A stretch of DNA of 50,280 nucleotides from Ferruginibacter sp. (GCA_030157685.1 JAOAUI010000312.1:1-50280), one strand, 5' to 3'; positions 35,144 to 44,414 are shown, counted from the stretch's first letter. Numbers and translations: made by a program. Notes: generated from the letters alone by a model not told the origin.

Positions 35144-35572
35144 TTATTTTTTCTTAATTTTAGTAGATTGTTTTAAAACCCTGCTTTCTGATGCTTTGCC
35201 ATAGATGGGGCAGTAGTAATCAAGCACATCCAAAGCTTCGTTGTAGCTTAGCCAATATTCAATTGCAGTACCTGTAAACACAAATTTTCCCTGAAAATTA
35301 TACATATCCCTTGTTCCGCGGCTACTGAAATTTCCATAAATGAGGTCGCCTTCATAAGGCTTGTTGAAGGAGCTGGTTTGGATAACAGTGTATCCATTAT
35401 AGGTTTCAACAACCCAATAGCTACAGGAAGGGTCGCTGTAAACTACTTCTCCTTCTTCCTGGTTCAGCCAATAACTTTCATTGTTTGTAACAATTACATC
35501 AGTTTTTCGGCAACTGTTTAATAAAATAACTGCAAGCAAAAAAGTAGCTGAAAATGTAAATAATTTTTTCAT
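35144..35572 (-). CDS. Small lipoprotein of unknown function
   Basis: This 142-residue protein has a clear lipoprotein signal (hydrophobic stretch then LLNSC, Cys21). The mature part contains many aromatic residues and short strands (SYWVVETYNGYTVIQTS, YEGDLIYGNFSSRGTRDMYNF, FVFTGTAIEYWLSYNEALDVLDYYCPIY), suggesting a small beta-rich domain. It ends in a basic tail (KQSTKIKKK). No family was recognised. It stands alone between the two parts of the hydroxyproline gene set, divergent from the sterol-desaturase-like gene, with its own terminator, so no functional link is implied. Confidence 0.7.
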   Translation of the reverse strand: MKKLFTFSATFLLAVILLNSCRKTDVIVTNNESYWLNQEEGEVVYSDPSCSYWVVETYNGYTVIQTSSFNKPYEGDLIYGNFSSRGTRDMYNFQGKFVFTGTAIEYWLSYNEALDVLDYYCPIYGKASESRVLKQSTKIKKK

Positions 35573-35808
35573 GATGATCCGATTTAAAAGTTTGAAAAAT
35601 GTTTTGTTATATAAATAACAAAACTGTGCCAGAACAGCAGTAAGTTGATTTTGGTTTTGTTAAAATGAATAAGTTGCCAAAATGCAATTCCGAAAGGTTT
35701 AATGCGAAGTATATTCTTCTGTTTTTTTTAACATTGACCGGCTGCTGTAAGAAGCCAGATGTAACCTGGGGATGGAAACATGCAACTCTCCTGATAGACA
35801 GGACAAAC

Positions 35809-35840
35809 TTTGGCAAAGTTGTACAGCATTTGTACATTTA
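35809..35840 (+). promoter_or_regulatory. Putative promoter directly before the sterol-desaturase-like gene
   Basis: TTTG at 35809-35812 and TACATTTA at 35833-35840 are 20 bases apart, the spacing expected of Bacteroidota -33 and -7 elements. The proposed ATG at 35845 would lie at or just before the transcription start, giving a leaderless message. The alternative is that translation starts at 35665 and this is coding sequence. Confidence 0.4.
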
Positions 35841-35844
35841 TAGC

Positions 35845-37125
35845 ATGGAACAGTACGGTAAAATCTTGCTAATAGCCATGCCGGCATTTTTGCTGCTCGT
35901 ATTATTTGAAAAATGGTATGGCTGGCGCAAAGGAAAAGATACGGTGCGTAATATGGATATGATCAGCAGCCTGAGCAGCGGCGTAACCAATGTTACCAAA
36001 GATGTGATAGGCCTGTACCTTGTAATTCTCTCTTATCCATTCATGCTTAAGTGGCTTGCACTCACAAGCATCAGCAACACCATTGTTGTTTATATCATCG
36101 CTTTTTTTGCGTTGGATTTTGCCGGTTACTGGGTGCATCGCCTGCAGCATGTAACTAACTTTTTCTGGAACGGCCATATTGTTCATCATAGCAGCGAGGA
36201 ATTTAATTTGGCCTGCGCATTGAGGCAAAGTATCTCTGCAATAGCAAAAATTTATGCCATTTTCCTGTTACCAGCCGCATTGCTGGGTGTACCTGCACAG
36301 GTTATCGCGGTAGTTGCACCGCTTCATTTATTTGCCCAGTTCTGGTATCACACACAGCATATTGGCAAGATGGGTTTTTTGGAGAAGATCATTGTTACTC
36401 CTTCACATCACCGGGTACATCATGCTTTCAACAAAGAATATATAGATAAGAACTACGGACAGATATTTATTTTCTGGGATAGATGGTTTGGCACTTTCCA
36501 GGAAGAACTGCCGGATGTGCCGCCTGTATATGGCATTACCAGGCCAGTGCAAACCTGGAACCCGATCCGGATAAATTTTCAACACGTATGGTTATTGATT
36601 AAAGATGCCTGGAGGACGAATAACTGGAAAGATAAATTCACACTGTGGTTTAAGCCAACCGGCTATCGCCCTGCTGATGTGGTAGAAAAATACCCGGTTT
36701 ACAAAATTGATGATGTGTATCATTTTGAAAAATATGATACGCAAACTTCAACTGCACTAAATGTGTGGAGCTGGATACAACTGCTGCTGATCTTGTTTTT
36801 TGTAAGTTATATGTTTGGGAATATTGCATTGCTCAATAGCCTTGATGCAAATTATATCTTCTGGTATGGTGGCTTTCTTTTTTTAAGTGTGTATGCATTG
36901 ACAGATCTGATGGACAGGAACACTTCTGCCATTGTGTGGGAATTGATCAGGGGAAGCATTGGCATCACTATTCTTTTTAACCAAAACGATTGGTTTGGTG
37001 CTGGTACGTATTTGCCAGCTGCAAAATATATCCTTGGGGCTTATTTTATTATCTCCATTTTAATAACCGGCTGGTTTGTAGCCAAACATGCCAGGGAAGA
37101 TGTGAAGATGGCGGCTGTTGTATAA
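35845..37125 (+). CDS. Sterol desaturase/fatty-acid hydroxylase family membrane protein
   Basis: This 426-residue membrane di-iron enzyme carries the histidine clusters HRLQH (98-102), HIVHH (111-115), HTQH (169-172) and HHRVHH (188-193), all in the cytoplasmic loops typical of this superfamily. It should insert oxygen into, or desaturate, a lipid chain or ring; the substrate is unknown. ATG at 35845 (MEQYGKILLIAMPAF) is chosen because it opens directly into the first helix. The frame is open to an ATG at 35665, whose 60-residue extension contains a lipoprotein-like YILLFFLTLTGC stretch that I regard as chance. About four extra hydrophobic segments follow the catalytic part, making it longer than core family members. 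Confidence 0.88.
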   Translation: MEQYGKILLIAMPAFLLLVLFEKWYGWRKGKDTVRNMDMISSLSSGVTNVTKDVIGLYLVILSYPFMLKWLALTSISNTIVVYIIAFFALDFAGYWVHRLQHVTNFFWNGHIVHHSSEEFNLACALRQSISAIAKIYAIFLLPAALLGVPAQVIAVVAPLHLFAQFWYHTQHIGKMGFLEKIIVTPSHHRVHHAFNKEYIDKNYGQIFIFWDRWFGTFQEELPDVPPVYGITRPVQTWNPIRINFQHVWLLIKDAWRTNNWKDKFTLWFKPTGYRPADVVEKYPVYKIDDVYHFEKYDTQTSTALNVWSWIQLLLILFFVSYMFGNIALLNSLDANYIFWYGGFLFLSVYALTDLMDRNTSAIVWELIRGSIGITILFNQNDWFGAGTYLPAAKYILGAYFIISILITGWFVAKHAREDVKMAAVV

Positions 37126-37142
37126 ATATTGTAAAAGTTCAG

Positions 37143-37649
37143 TTACTCAGCCAGTAATTTTTCAATCGTTTCTTTTTCCAGCATCCAGCTGTATCCTTCC
37201 AGTTTTGATTGGATTACTTCTCCTTTTTTATTGAGTAAATAAGTGGTTGGGTAAACATGGATGCCCAGGCTGGAAAGGCTTTTTGGAGAATATGCAAACA
37301 TGATTTTATCCGGAGTGAATCGGCTTTGAAGCATGTTGATGCGATTTGTATCCTCATCAGATATGCATAAAATTTTAAAATCTGATGACTTGACTGATGC
37401 CAGTAATTCATCAAAGACATACATTTCCTGTATACAGGGCCCACACCAGGTTTGAAAAAATGAAACGATAACAACACTGCCTTTTAAATCGTTAATGGTG
37501 GTTTTTGTATTGCTGCCGGTTAACAATACTTCGCTGGTTTGAAATTCCATTTTTGGCGCAATGGTTTTACGCATATACCACCTGATACCCCAGCCAATTG
37601 CAAGTATGATGATGACATAAAAAATTATTGAGCTTAATTTACTTTTCAT
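37143..37649 (-). CDS. TlpA-like membrane-anchored thioredoxin-fold protein
   Basis: This 168-residue protein has one N-terminal transmembrane helix (about 8-22, IIFYVIIILAIGWGI) and a thioredoxin fold outside the membrane. The redox motif is WCGPC (Cys69, Cys72) in VVIVSFFQTWCGPCIQEM, and the cis-proline lies in VYPTTYLL. It should reduce or exchange disulfides in the periplasm, as TlpA/ResA proteins do. Its start overlaps the end of the upstream acetyltransferase-like gene by four bases (ATGA), a sign of translational coupling. It is the last gene of a minus-strand unit that begins with the hydroxyproline enzymes, a pairing without an obvious biochemical reason. Confidence 0.88.
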   Translation of the reverse strand: MKSKLSSIIFYVIIILAIGWGIRWYMRKTIAPKMEFQTSEVLLTGSNTKTTINDLKGSVVIVSFFQTWCGPCIQEMYVFDELLASVKSSDFKILCISDEDTNRINMLQSRFTPDKIMFAYSPKSLSSLGIHVYPTTYLLNKKGEVIQSKLEGYSWMLEKETIEKLLAE

Positions 37650-38767
37650 TTCAGAGGTGATCTTTCTAATTGTTTTTGATTTTCTGACAGGTTAAACCGC
37701 TTTAAAAAATAACGTAAGGCAATTTTGGCAAATGTATTTTTTACTTTCACGTAGTTGAATATCTGTTTTGGAAATGCTCCCAGGTTTGCTTTGGCTTCTT
37801 TTGCAGTTCTGCCGAGCTCCAGTTTTTCATATTCCCGTTCAATCATTTTTTGTACACTCAGGAATAAAATGTTGAAATAGGTTTTGTGCGTATCATTATA
37901 CCTATAGTCCAGTCCTATATAGTGCGTTTCCATTTCATTGGTATAAAAAATGTAGGTGTAAAAACCGATCATTACATTGTTTAAATAAAGTGCATGCAGC
38001 TCAAAGCGATTTTCAAGATCCAGTTTTAATTCGTACAGATAGGCCGCATTAACAGTGCCAAGCCTTACCTGTTGCTTGTTTACAACATGCCAGTAGAGTT
38101 TGTCTATTGTGGATGCATTTTCTGAAATTTCTGCAGCACTCAATTCTTTTGTTACTACGCCTTCAAAAGCCTGTATAATTTTTTTAGCCCGCTTTACATA
38201 TTTTTTTGTGAGGTCGTTTAAGTAATCTTCAAATGTATTCCAATGCTGTCTCCTGGTAATTTCCATGGTAACATCGCCATTAAAAAAATGGTATTTTGAA
38301 GCAGCATATTTTTCTTCAACAAAAACCTCTTTGCAATCTTTAATAATAATTCCACGGGGTTTTAATTTCCTGTTCTGTTGCAAAAAAAGTTCAATGGCAT
38401 CAAATATAAATGCATTGTGTTGCTCATTTTTAAAATAAAACCCCTGGAAATTTATTCTGAATAGATTGCCACAAATAAGCAGGTGTAATTGTTTGGGTAA
38501 AATAAATTTTATAGCTCTGCATTGAAAGCCCGCCGGATTGTCGAAATTTAAATTGGTATGTGTAAACTTAAATAGCTGCAGGTATGCTACTCCTATCAAT
38601 TTGTCTTTAAGAAATATTAGAACATAATTACTTTCAATATCAGGCAGCTTTGCATTTTCAAGCGGGAGTAGATGCCTTATTTTTAAGTGATGGCCTTCGG
38701 GTAAAAAGTCATCCCATAAATTTGTATGCTCAGCAATGGGTGTTACAAGATTAATTGAAATAGTCAA
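37646..38767 (-). CDS. GNAT/FemAB-like acyltransferase of unknown target
   Basis: This 373-residue protein has a fold like the BioF2/FemAB branch of the GNAT superfamily: RGIIIKDCKE in the first half, then DYLNDLTKKYVKRAKKIIQAF, the helix-rich TIDKLYWHVVNKQQVRLGTVN, and the strand pair HALYLNNVMIGFYTYIF with METHYIGLDYRYND. ELGRTAKEAKANLGAFP near the C-terminus is a typical end of this family. Related proteins attach amino acids or acyl groups to cell-wall or surface substrates; this one has no assigned target. TTG at 38767 is the only start near the beginning of the fold. It lies 14 bases from the upstream dehydrogenase gene and overlaps the TlpA-like gene. Confidence 0.78.
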   Translation of the reverse strand: MTISINLVTPIAEHTNLWDDFLPEGHHLKIRHLLPLENAKLPDIESNYVLIFLKDKLIGVAYLQLFKFTHTNLNFDNPAGFQCRAIKFILPKQLHLLICGNLFRINFQGFYFKNEQHNAFIFDAIELFLQQNRKLKPRGIIIKDCKEVFVEEKYAASKYHFFNGDVTMEITRRQHWNTFEDYLNDLTKKYVKRAKKIIQAFEGVVTKELSAAEISENASTIDKLYWHVVNKQQVRLGTVNAAYLYELKLDLENRFELHALYLNNVMIGFYTYIFYTNEMETHYIGLDYRYNDTHKTYFNILFLSVQKMIEREYEKLELGRTAKEAKANLGAFPKQIFNYVKVKNTFAKIALRYFLKRFNLSENQKQLERSPLK

Positions 38768-38781
38768 ACTTGAAATTATTT

Positions 38782-40287
38782 TTACAGTACAGCAGCCTTC
38801 GTTAATTCATTATTCACAGTTCTCCATATCCCCAACGGATTTTCATCTTTTAATTCATCGGGCAATAAATTATTGCTCCAGTTTTGAAAAGCAATAGGCC
38901 TTGCAAAACGCTTAATACTATCGGCGCCAACAGAACCAAACCTAGCATCGGTACTGGCCGGAAAAGGGCCGCCATGCTGCATACTCAGGCAAACTTCAAC
39001 ACCGGTTGGCACGCTGTTTAAAATAAAACGGCCGCAGATATTTTTTACTGCTTCAACCAGTTCATCATTGTCTTTAATATCATTTTCGGTAGCCATTAAA
39101 GTTGATGTTAACTGCCCCTCCAGGTTTTTTGCCACTTCAATCATTTCTTGCATATCCTTACAACGAATGATGATAGAGTAGGGGCCAAATACTTCCTGGT
39201 GTAAAACCGGGTTATTTAAAAAAGCCTGTCCGGTTGCTGTGGCAATGGTTGGCAGTCCTGACAAACCGCCATCGGGGTTTTCAACCGCCGACGGGGTTTC
39301 AGATTCAGCAACCAAATGCACATCATCCTGCAACAATGCACTGTCTTTATTTTTTTTATAGGCAGTTGCAATTCCATTATGCAGCATAGCAGCCGGAGCT
39401 GTTTTTTGAATGGCTTTGCCAAGATCATGAACAAATGTTTGCAGGGCTTTGCTTTCAACACCAATAATAATTCCGGGGTTGGTACAAAACTGGCCAACAC
39501 CCAATGTAATGGAGCCTGCATACATGGTTGCAATTTCTGTTGCAGCTGCATCTAATTTTTCGGGCATTAAAAAAACAGGATTAACACTTCCCATTTCTGC
39601 AAAAACCGGGATGGGGTCTTTGCGTTGATTTCCCCAATCGAACAATTGTTTACCACCGGTATATGAGCCGGTAAATCCAACTGCTTTTGTATGCGGATGC
39701 ATCACCAATGCTTTGCCCACTTCAAAACCTGCACCATACACGTGTGCAAAAATCCCTTTGGGCATATTGCATGTTGAGGCGGCTGATAAAATTGCATTGG
39801 CAACTATTTCAGATGTTTGGGCATGTGCCGGATGTGCTTTTACAATTATCGGGCAACCGGCAGCAAAGGCACTGGCTGTATCGCCACCGGCAGTGGAATA
39901 AGCCAATGGAAAATTACTTGCACCAAAAACCACTACAGGTCCAAGTGGTACCAACATTTTTCTTATGTCTGGTTTTGGTGGCACTTTATCGGGTATCGCT
40001 GTATCAATACCTGCACCAAGCCAATCAGCTTTTTCGCAGGCTTCGGCATAACTGTTTAATTGAAAAATGGTTCTTGCTCTTTCGCCACGCAATCTTGCTT
40101 CGGGCAAATTGGTTTCACTCATAGCTGTATGTATCAATGCATCGCCGCAGTTTTCCAGTTCAACAGCAATGGCTTTCATAAATGCAGCCCGCTGCTTTAA
40201 AGAAAATTTCCTGTACACATGAAATGCATTCCATGCGTCCTGCATTACTGTATCAATTTCTTCAACACTAAAATCTGTATAAGCCAT
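38782..40287 (-). CDS. 2-oxoglutarate semialdehyde dehydrogenase (ALDH family)
   Basis: This 501-residue aldehyde dehydrogenase oxidises 2,5-dioxopentanoate to 2-oxoglutarate, the last step of hydroxyproline breakdown. Seen residues are Asn125 in FGASNFPLAYS, Glu231 in VFAEMGSVNPVF, and the nucleophile Cys268 in GVGQFCTNPG. The FGASNFP and QFCTNPG forms are typical of the semialdehyde branch, unlike the PWNFP and QVCCAGS forms in the DeoC-linked enzyme. ATG at 40287 (MAYTDFSVEEID) is preferred over an upstream in-frame start at 40323. It follows the dihydrodipicolinate-synthase-like gene by 41 bases. D-glucarate and L-arabinose pathways use the same enzyme, but the neighbours point to hydroxyproline. 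Confidence 0.92.
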   Translation of the reverse strand: MAYTDFSVEEIDTVMQDAWNAFHVYRKFSLKQRAAFMKAIAVELENCGDALIHTAMSETNLPEARLRGERARTIFQLNSYAEACEKADWLGAGIDTAIPDKVPPKPDIRKMLVPLGPVVVFGASNFPLAYSTAGGDTASAFAAGCPIIVKAHPAHAQTSEIVANAILSAASTCNMPKGIFAHVYGAGFEVGKALVMHPHTKAVGFTGSYTGGKQLFDWGNQRKDPIPVFAEMGSVNPVFLMPEKLDAAATEIATMYAGSITLGVGQFCTNPGIIIGVESKALQTFVHDLGKAIQKTAPAAMLHNGIATAYKKNKDSALLQDDVHLVAESETPSAVENPDGGLSGLPTIATATGQAFLNNPVLHQEVFGPYSIIIRCKDMQEMIEVAKNLEGQLTSTLMATENDIKDNDELVEAVKNICGRFILNSVPTGVEVCLSMQHGGPFPASTDARFGSVGADSIKRFARPIAFQNWSNNLLPDELKDENPLGIWRTVNNELTKAAVL

Positions 40288-40328
40288 GGTAAACTGTTTG
40301 ATTATAAAAAACTCAAAACCCAAAACAC

Positions 40329-41228
40329 CTAACTTAAAACCGGTCTGCTTGCAATTCCATCATTAATTGTCTTCAATACTTCTTCTCTTTCTTTTCCTAC
40401 CAGCGTCAATCTTGGTGCTCTCACATATTCAGATCCAATGCCTGCCTGCATTTCGGCCAGTTTTATATACTGGACCAGTTTAGGATGAATATCCAGTTCA
40501 AGCAAAGGCATAAACCAGCGGTATATTTTTGTTGCTTCTTCAATTTTACCGGCTTTAACCAAATTAAAAATGGCAACTGTTTCTTTTGGAAAAGCACAAA
40601 CCAATCCTGCTACCCAACCATGAGCACCTAAAACAAGTTCTTCCATAGCCAATGGGTCTACGCCACAAAGAATTTTATAGCGGTCGCCAAAACGGTTTAT
40701 TAAACGGGTAACGTTGGTAACATCCCTGGTACTCTCTTTTATTGCAGTAATATTTTTGCAGGCCTGTAGTTCATCAAACATATCCAACGTTACTTCAATT
40801 TTATAATCAACAGGATTGTTGTAGATCATTATTGGCAGATCTGTGGAATCGGCTACAGTTTTAAAATAAGTAACTGTTTCCCGGTGATCGCTTTTGTAAC
40901 GCATGGGCGGCAATATCATGATTCCTTCTGCTCCCCAGGCTTTGGCGTAAACAGCCTGCTGCAAGGCTTCTTTGGTGCTTCCTTCTGCAATATTTAACAC
41001 AACCGGAACTTTGCCTGCACATTTTTTAACGGCAAATTTTATCAGTTGTTCCTTTTCTGCTGTAGTTAAAACGCTTGCTTCACCAAGGGTGCCACCCAGC
41101 ACAATGCCGTTAACACCGGCTTCCAGCTGGGCATCTAAATTTTTTTCAAATAGGGGAAGATCTAAAGTATCGTCCGCAGTAAATTTTGTAGTAAGGGCGG
41201 GAAAAACACCGGTCCAGTGAAAAGACAT
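40329..41228 (-). CDS. 1-pyrroline-4-hydroxy-2-carboxylate deaminase (DapA/NanA family)
   Basis: This 299-residue class I aldolase-fold enzyme has Schiff-base Lys164 in ITAIKESTRD, Tyr136 in IMIYNNPVDY, and the substrate-binding GGTLGEASVLT. The DapA family covers many reactions. The place beside an oxoglutarate semialdehyde dehydrogenase, and near a hydroxyproline epimerase and D-amino-acid dehydrogenase, supports deamination of 1-pyrroline-4-hydroxy-2-carboxylate to 2,5-dioxopentanoate. True dihydrodipicolinate synthase is less likely, since no lysine-synthesis gene is near. It is the first gene of a probable four-gene unit. The 147 bases upstream are shared with the divergent sensor kinase. 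Confidence 0.88.
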   Translation of the reverse strand: MSFHWTGVFPALTTKFTADDTLDLPLFEKNLDAQLEAGVNGIVLGGTLGEASVLTTAEKEQLIKFAVKKCAGKVPVVLNIAEGSTKEALQQAVYAKAWGAEGIMILPPMRYKSDHRETVTYFKTVADSTDLPIMIYNNPVDYKIEVTLDMFDELQACKNITAIKESTRDVTNVTRLINRFGDRYKILCGVDPLAMEELVLGAHGWVAGLVCAFPKETVAIFNLVKAGKIEEATKIYRWFMPLLELDIHPKLVQYIKLAEMQAGIGSEYVRAPRLTLVGKEREEVLKTINDGIASRPVLS

Positions 41229-41323
41229 AAAAGTTAATTTTCTGCAAACTACAAAAGCTACGGCTACTCACCAAAGGATATATGTCTGTATAAATAAAAA
41301 GTCAATTGTAACAATGGGTTAAT

Positions 41324-41331
41324 TAAATTTG
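41324..41331 (+). promoter_or_regulatory. Putative -7 promoter element of the sensor kinase gene
   Basis: TAAATTTG matches TAnnTTTG, 44 bases before the ATG at 41376. A TTG lies 15 bases upstream (41306-41308), closer than usual for a -33 element. Confidence 0.4.
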
Positions 41332-41375
41332 AAAATCACTTAACTTTTACCAGGCTAAAATTTTACCAAATTAAA

Positions 41376-44336
41376 ATGCGTTTTACTTCCCCATACCGGC
41401 TGGCAGATTGTAAAATAAAAACGCCTGTAAGCGTATTGCTTTTTGGCTTCATTATTTTATTTCAAACAAAGGTATTTGGCCAGGATCCTCCATTCATCAA
41501 TTATAACGAACAGAACGGATTATCAACCAGTGTTATTTACGGACTCTTCCAGGATTCGGAAGACAATATCTGGTTTTGTACCAATTCAGGTGCTGTAAAA
41601 TTTAATGGAAATAAACTGATCGCTTACAAAAAAAAAGACGGATTAACCGGTAATGAAGTGTTTAAAATATTTGAAGACTCGCAGCACCGGCTTTGGTTTA
41701 TGACTGCCAGTGGCCGAATTTCTTACTACAAAAGCAAAAAAATTTACAATGAAAAAGACCACCCGGTTTTTTCGCAATTAAAGATCAGTTATTTTATTTC
41801 AGACATACGGGAAGATAAGGACCATAATATCTGGATCATCCCCGAGCGGGGGAGTGTTTATGCCATTTCGGGAGATTTGAAATCCTTCAGGGAAGTGCAG
41901 CTGCAAACAACCAATGGTATATTTTTCAATTTTAAGCAAGGGGATTATCTTTCGGCAACACAGGGTATTTATGCTGTTGGTAAAGAATTGGGTAAGGTAG
42001 ATTTTTTAAATTTTTCTCCGGCATCTCAAAATGCCCGACATTGTTTTTCCGAAAACCTGGTTTACATCGGCCGCAACCAAAAAGTAGAGATGTATGATAT
42101 GGAAAATAAGGTTGCCTCCTTTTTTGAAACACCTGATTTACCGCTAAACCTTAATTCGGTTTCTGTAATTGATTCATTCATTTATATCTGCTCCGGCAAA
42201 GGCCTAAGCCTGTACAATAAAAGGGATCATAAAAAAGCAGCGCAGTATTTCAGTTCGGTAAACGTATCTCATGTACTTAAAGATAAAGAAGGTTCTCTCT
42301 GGATATCAACATTGAACGATGGTGTAATGTACATACCCAATATGCATGTGAGTTTTTTAAAATCGTCCGGATATTTTAGCGGTAACAAAGTGCTTAAATT
42401 AAACGGACTGGGTAATCATGTAATCGTCGGGCAATCTAATTCCAAAGCAGATTATTATTACCGCGGAATTTTAAAACACATACTTACACCCGAACAAACA
42501 ATAGGGGAAGGCCGTACTTATATCATAAAGGCAAACAAGACAGATTCGTCTTTTACTATATCCAACCAGTCGGGGGTAACACAATTTCCATTGAAAGGAA
42601 AAATAAATTACATGGAAAATATGGCCTTGCTGGCTTATACCGAATTTAATGTTGATTCGGTTTATGTAAGTACCCCCTCCGTAATTGGAAAGTTTCCAAA
42701 GAAATTGAAAAAAGCCTTTTTTTTTAAAGACGACTTTAACTCTTTTGTTTTTGATTCGATACGGGCCGATGTGCTTTATTTTGATAAAACAGATTCTGTT
42801 TTGTATGCAGGCACCAAAACCGGCCTTCATATTTATAAAGACAGAACAAAAATACCGCAACGGTACCCCATCTTTGATGGCTTAAGTTTTACTGATATTG
42901 ATAAAGATGGACAGGGTATCTTTATTGCAACCACACTGGGCGATGGCGTGTTCTTTTTTAATAAGGATGCTGTTTTAAACCTGAATGAAAAATCGGGACT
43001 TACAGATAACCTGTGTTCATCGCTGTTTATACAAAACGATAGTACGGTTTGGGTAACCACACTCAACGGCTTAAACCGCATTGTGTATAATTATAAAGCA
43101 GGCGAGTTTAATATCAGAATCAAAAACCTGTACCGTAATGATGGCCTGCCATCCAACTATCTCAATGATATTTATGTTTACGGTGATAGTATATGGCTGG
43201 CTACCAACACAGGTATGGCAGTATTTAATGAAAAGGACCTGCCTAATTATTTCTACACACCCAAAATGGCCATTGAAGCATTTAAGGCAAACGATGTATA
43301 CAAAGATGTTCTTCCATCAGCCGTTATTAACCTCGACCGAAAAAGCAACAATATTGTTATTGAGTTTAACTGCCGCACATTTAAAAATGCTGTTTCTGTT
43401 TTGTACAAATACAAACTGGTGGGGCTTAACAGCAACTGGATAGAAACAAGAAACAACCAGGTTGATTTTACCGGCCTGCCCCCGGGGAGTTATGAGTTTG
43501 CTGTTTATGCATACAGTTTAAATGAAAACTGGAAATCGAATATTGAACGCATCTTTTTTACAATAAAGCCGGCCTATTGGCAAACAACCTGGTTCAGGGT
43601 TTTACTGGCAGCGGTAGTTTTGGTCATTATCTTTTTGCTGATATTTTACCAGTTCCGCAAAGTAAAAAATAAATTCACGCTGCAACAGAAAGTTATTAAC
43701 TACGAAAAAGAAATGCTGGAGCTGGAGCAACAGGCATTACGCCTGCAAATGAACCCGCATTTTATTTTCAACGCATTGAACTCAATACAGCATGCTATTT
43801 TATCGGGCAAACAAAATGATGCGTACAACAGTCTTGAATTGTTTTCTTCGCTGATAAGAGGGATACTGGAAAATTCGAAATACAAATTTATTTCGCTGGA
43901 AGATGAAATAGAGATACTTAAAATTTACATACAGATAGAAGCCAAACGTTTCAGCTCGGATTTTAATTATGAAGTGAAAATAGATCCGGAGATAGATGTG
44001 AGCAGTATAAAAATACCTCCAATGCTCATTCAGCCATTTGTTGAAAACAGCATCTGGCACGGGCTGATGCCTAAAACGGAAGGCGAAAAAAAATTGATAT
44101 TATCTTTTACCGGTACCGATGATACAATCATCTGCAAAGTAGAAGACAATGGCATTGGACGTAATAAAGCGGCAGCCATGAAAAGTAAAAAACATGGAAC
44201 TTCATTGGGCACTGCATTAACTTTTAACCGGGTCGCCAATATTAACATGCTCGAAAATAAAGCCCGGTATGCAATTGAAATTTACGACAAAGCGCATGAT
44301 GGAGGAACGATTGTTACCATCACCATTCAGCGTTAA
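41376..44336 (+). CDS. Sensor histidine kinase with two-component propeller (LytS-type)
   Basis: This 986-residue protein has an N-terminal signal (LLFGFIILFQTKVFGQ) and a large periplasmic region of propeller repeats (GLFQDSEDNIWFCTNSG, IFEDSQHRLWFMTASG, VLKDKEGSLWISTLNDG, IQNDSTVWVTTLNG). A Y_Y_Y-type domain follows (YKYKLVGLNSNWIETRNN, then LPPGSYEFAVYAY), then a helix at about 738-757. The cytoplasmic part is the LytS/YehU-type kinase: the phospho-acceptor box LQMNPHFIFNALNSIQ with His795, then PPMLIQPFVENSIWHGL and VEDNGIGRNKA of the ATPase. Such kinases read an extracellular signal and phosphorylate a LytTR regulator, which is encoded next. The propeller pattern is that of hybrid sensors for glycan use, but no such gene set is here, so the signal is unknown. 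Confidence 0.93.
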   Translation: MRFTSPYRLADCKIKTPVSVLLFGFIILFQTKVFGQDPPFINYNEQNGLSTSVIYGLFQDSEDNIWFCTNSGAVKFNGNKLIAYKKKDGLTGNEVFKIFEDSQHRLWFMTASGRISYYKSKKIYNEKDHPVFSQLKISYFISDIREDKDHNIWIIPERGSVYAISGDLKSFREVQLQTTNGIFFNFKQGDYLSATQGIYAVGKELGKVDFLNFSPASQNARHCFSENLVYIGRNQKVEMYDMENKVASFFETPDLPLNLNSVSVIDSFIYICSGKGLSLYNKRDHKKAAQYFSSVNVSHVLKDKEGSLWISTLNDGVMYIPNMHVSFLKSSGYFSGNKVLKLNGLGNHVIVGQSNSKADYYYRGILKHILTPEQTIGEGRTYIIKANKTDSSFTISNQSGVTQFPLKGKINYMENMALLAYTEFNVDSVYVSTPSVIGKFPKKLKKAFFFKDDFNSFVFDSIRADVLYFDKTDSVLYAGTKTGLHIYKDRTKIPQRYPIFDGLSFTDIDKDGQGIFIATTLGDGVFFFNKDAVLNLNEKSGLTDNLCSSLFIQNDSTVWVTTLNGLNRIVYNYKAGEFNIRIKNLYRNDGLPSNYLNDIYVYGDSIWLATNTGMAVFNEKDLPNYFYTPKMAIEAFKANDVYKDVLPSAVINLDRKSNNIVIEFNCRTFKNAVSVLYKYKLVGLNSNWIETRNNQVDFTGLPPGSYEFAVYAYSLNENWKSNIERIFFTIKPAYWQTTWFRVLLAAVVLVIIFLLIFYQFRKVKNKFTLQQKVINYEKEMLELEQQALRLQMNPHFIFNALNSIQHAILSGKQNDAYNSLELFSSLIRGILENSKYKFISLEDEIEILKIYIQIEAKRFSSDFNYEVKIDPEIDVSSIKIPPMLIQPFVENSIWHGLMPKTEGEKKLILSFTGTDDTIICKVEDNGIGRNKAAAMKSKKHGTSLGTALTFNRVANINMLENKARYAIEIYDKAHDGGTIVTITIQR

Positions 44337-44381
44337 AAGAAAAATATTTTACCGGAATACGCTTTGTTTGGTTCAGAAAAT

Positions 44382-44389
44382 TACCTTTG
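44382..44389 (+). promoter_or_regulatory. Putative promoter element between kinase and regulator genes
   Basis: TACCTTTG is a full match to TAnnTTTG. Two TTTG words (44363-44366, 44367-44370) precede it, but at 15 bases or less. The regulator's ATG is at 44415, so a short leader is possible and the regulator could be made independently of the kinase. Confidence 0.4.
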
Positions 44390-44414
44390 CCTCATCAACA
44401 GTAATTGTAAAAAC

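Noticed and set aside
35665-35844. A 60-residue N-terminal extension of the sterol-desaturase-like protein with a lipoprotein-like stretch
   Set aside because: The family fold begins at the ATG at 35845, and a promoter-like element sits in the extension. A lipoprotein signal in front of a polytopic inner-membrane enzyme would be unusual. It is kept only as an alternative start.
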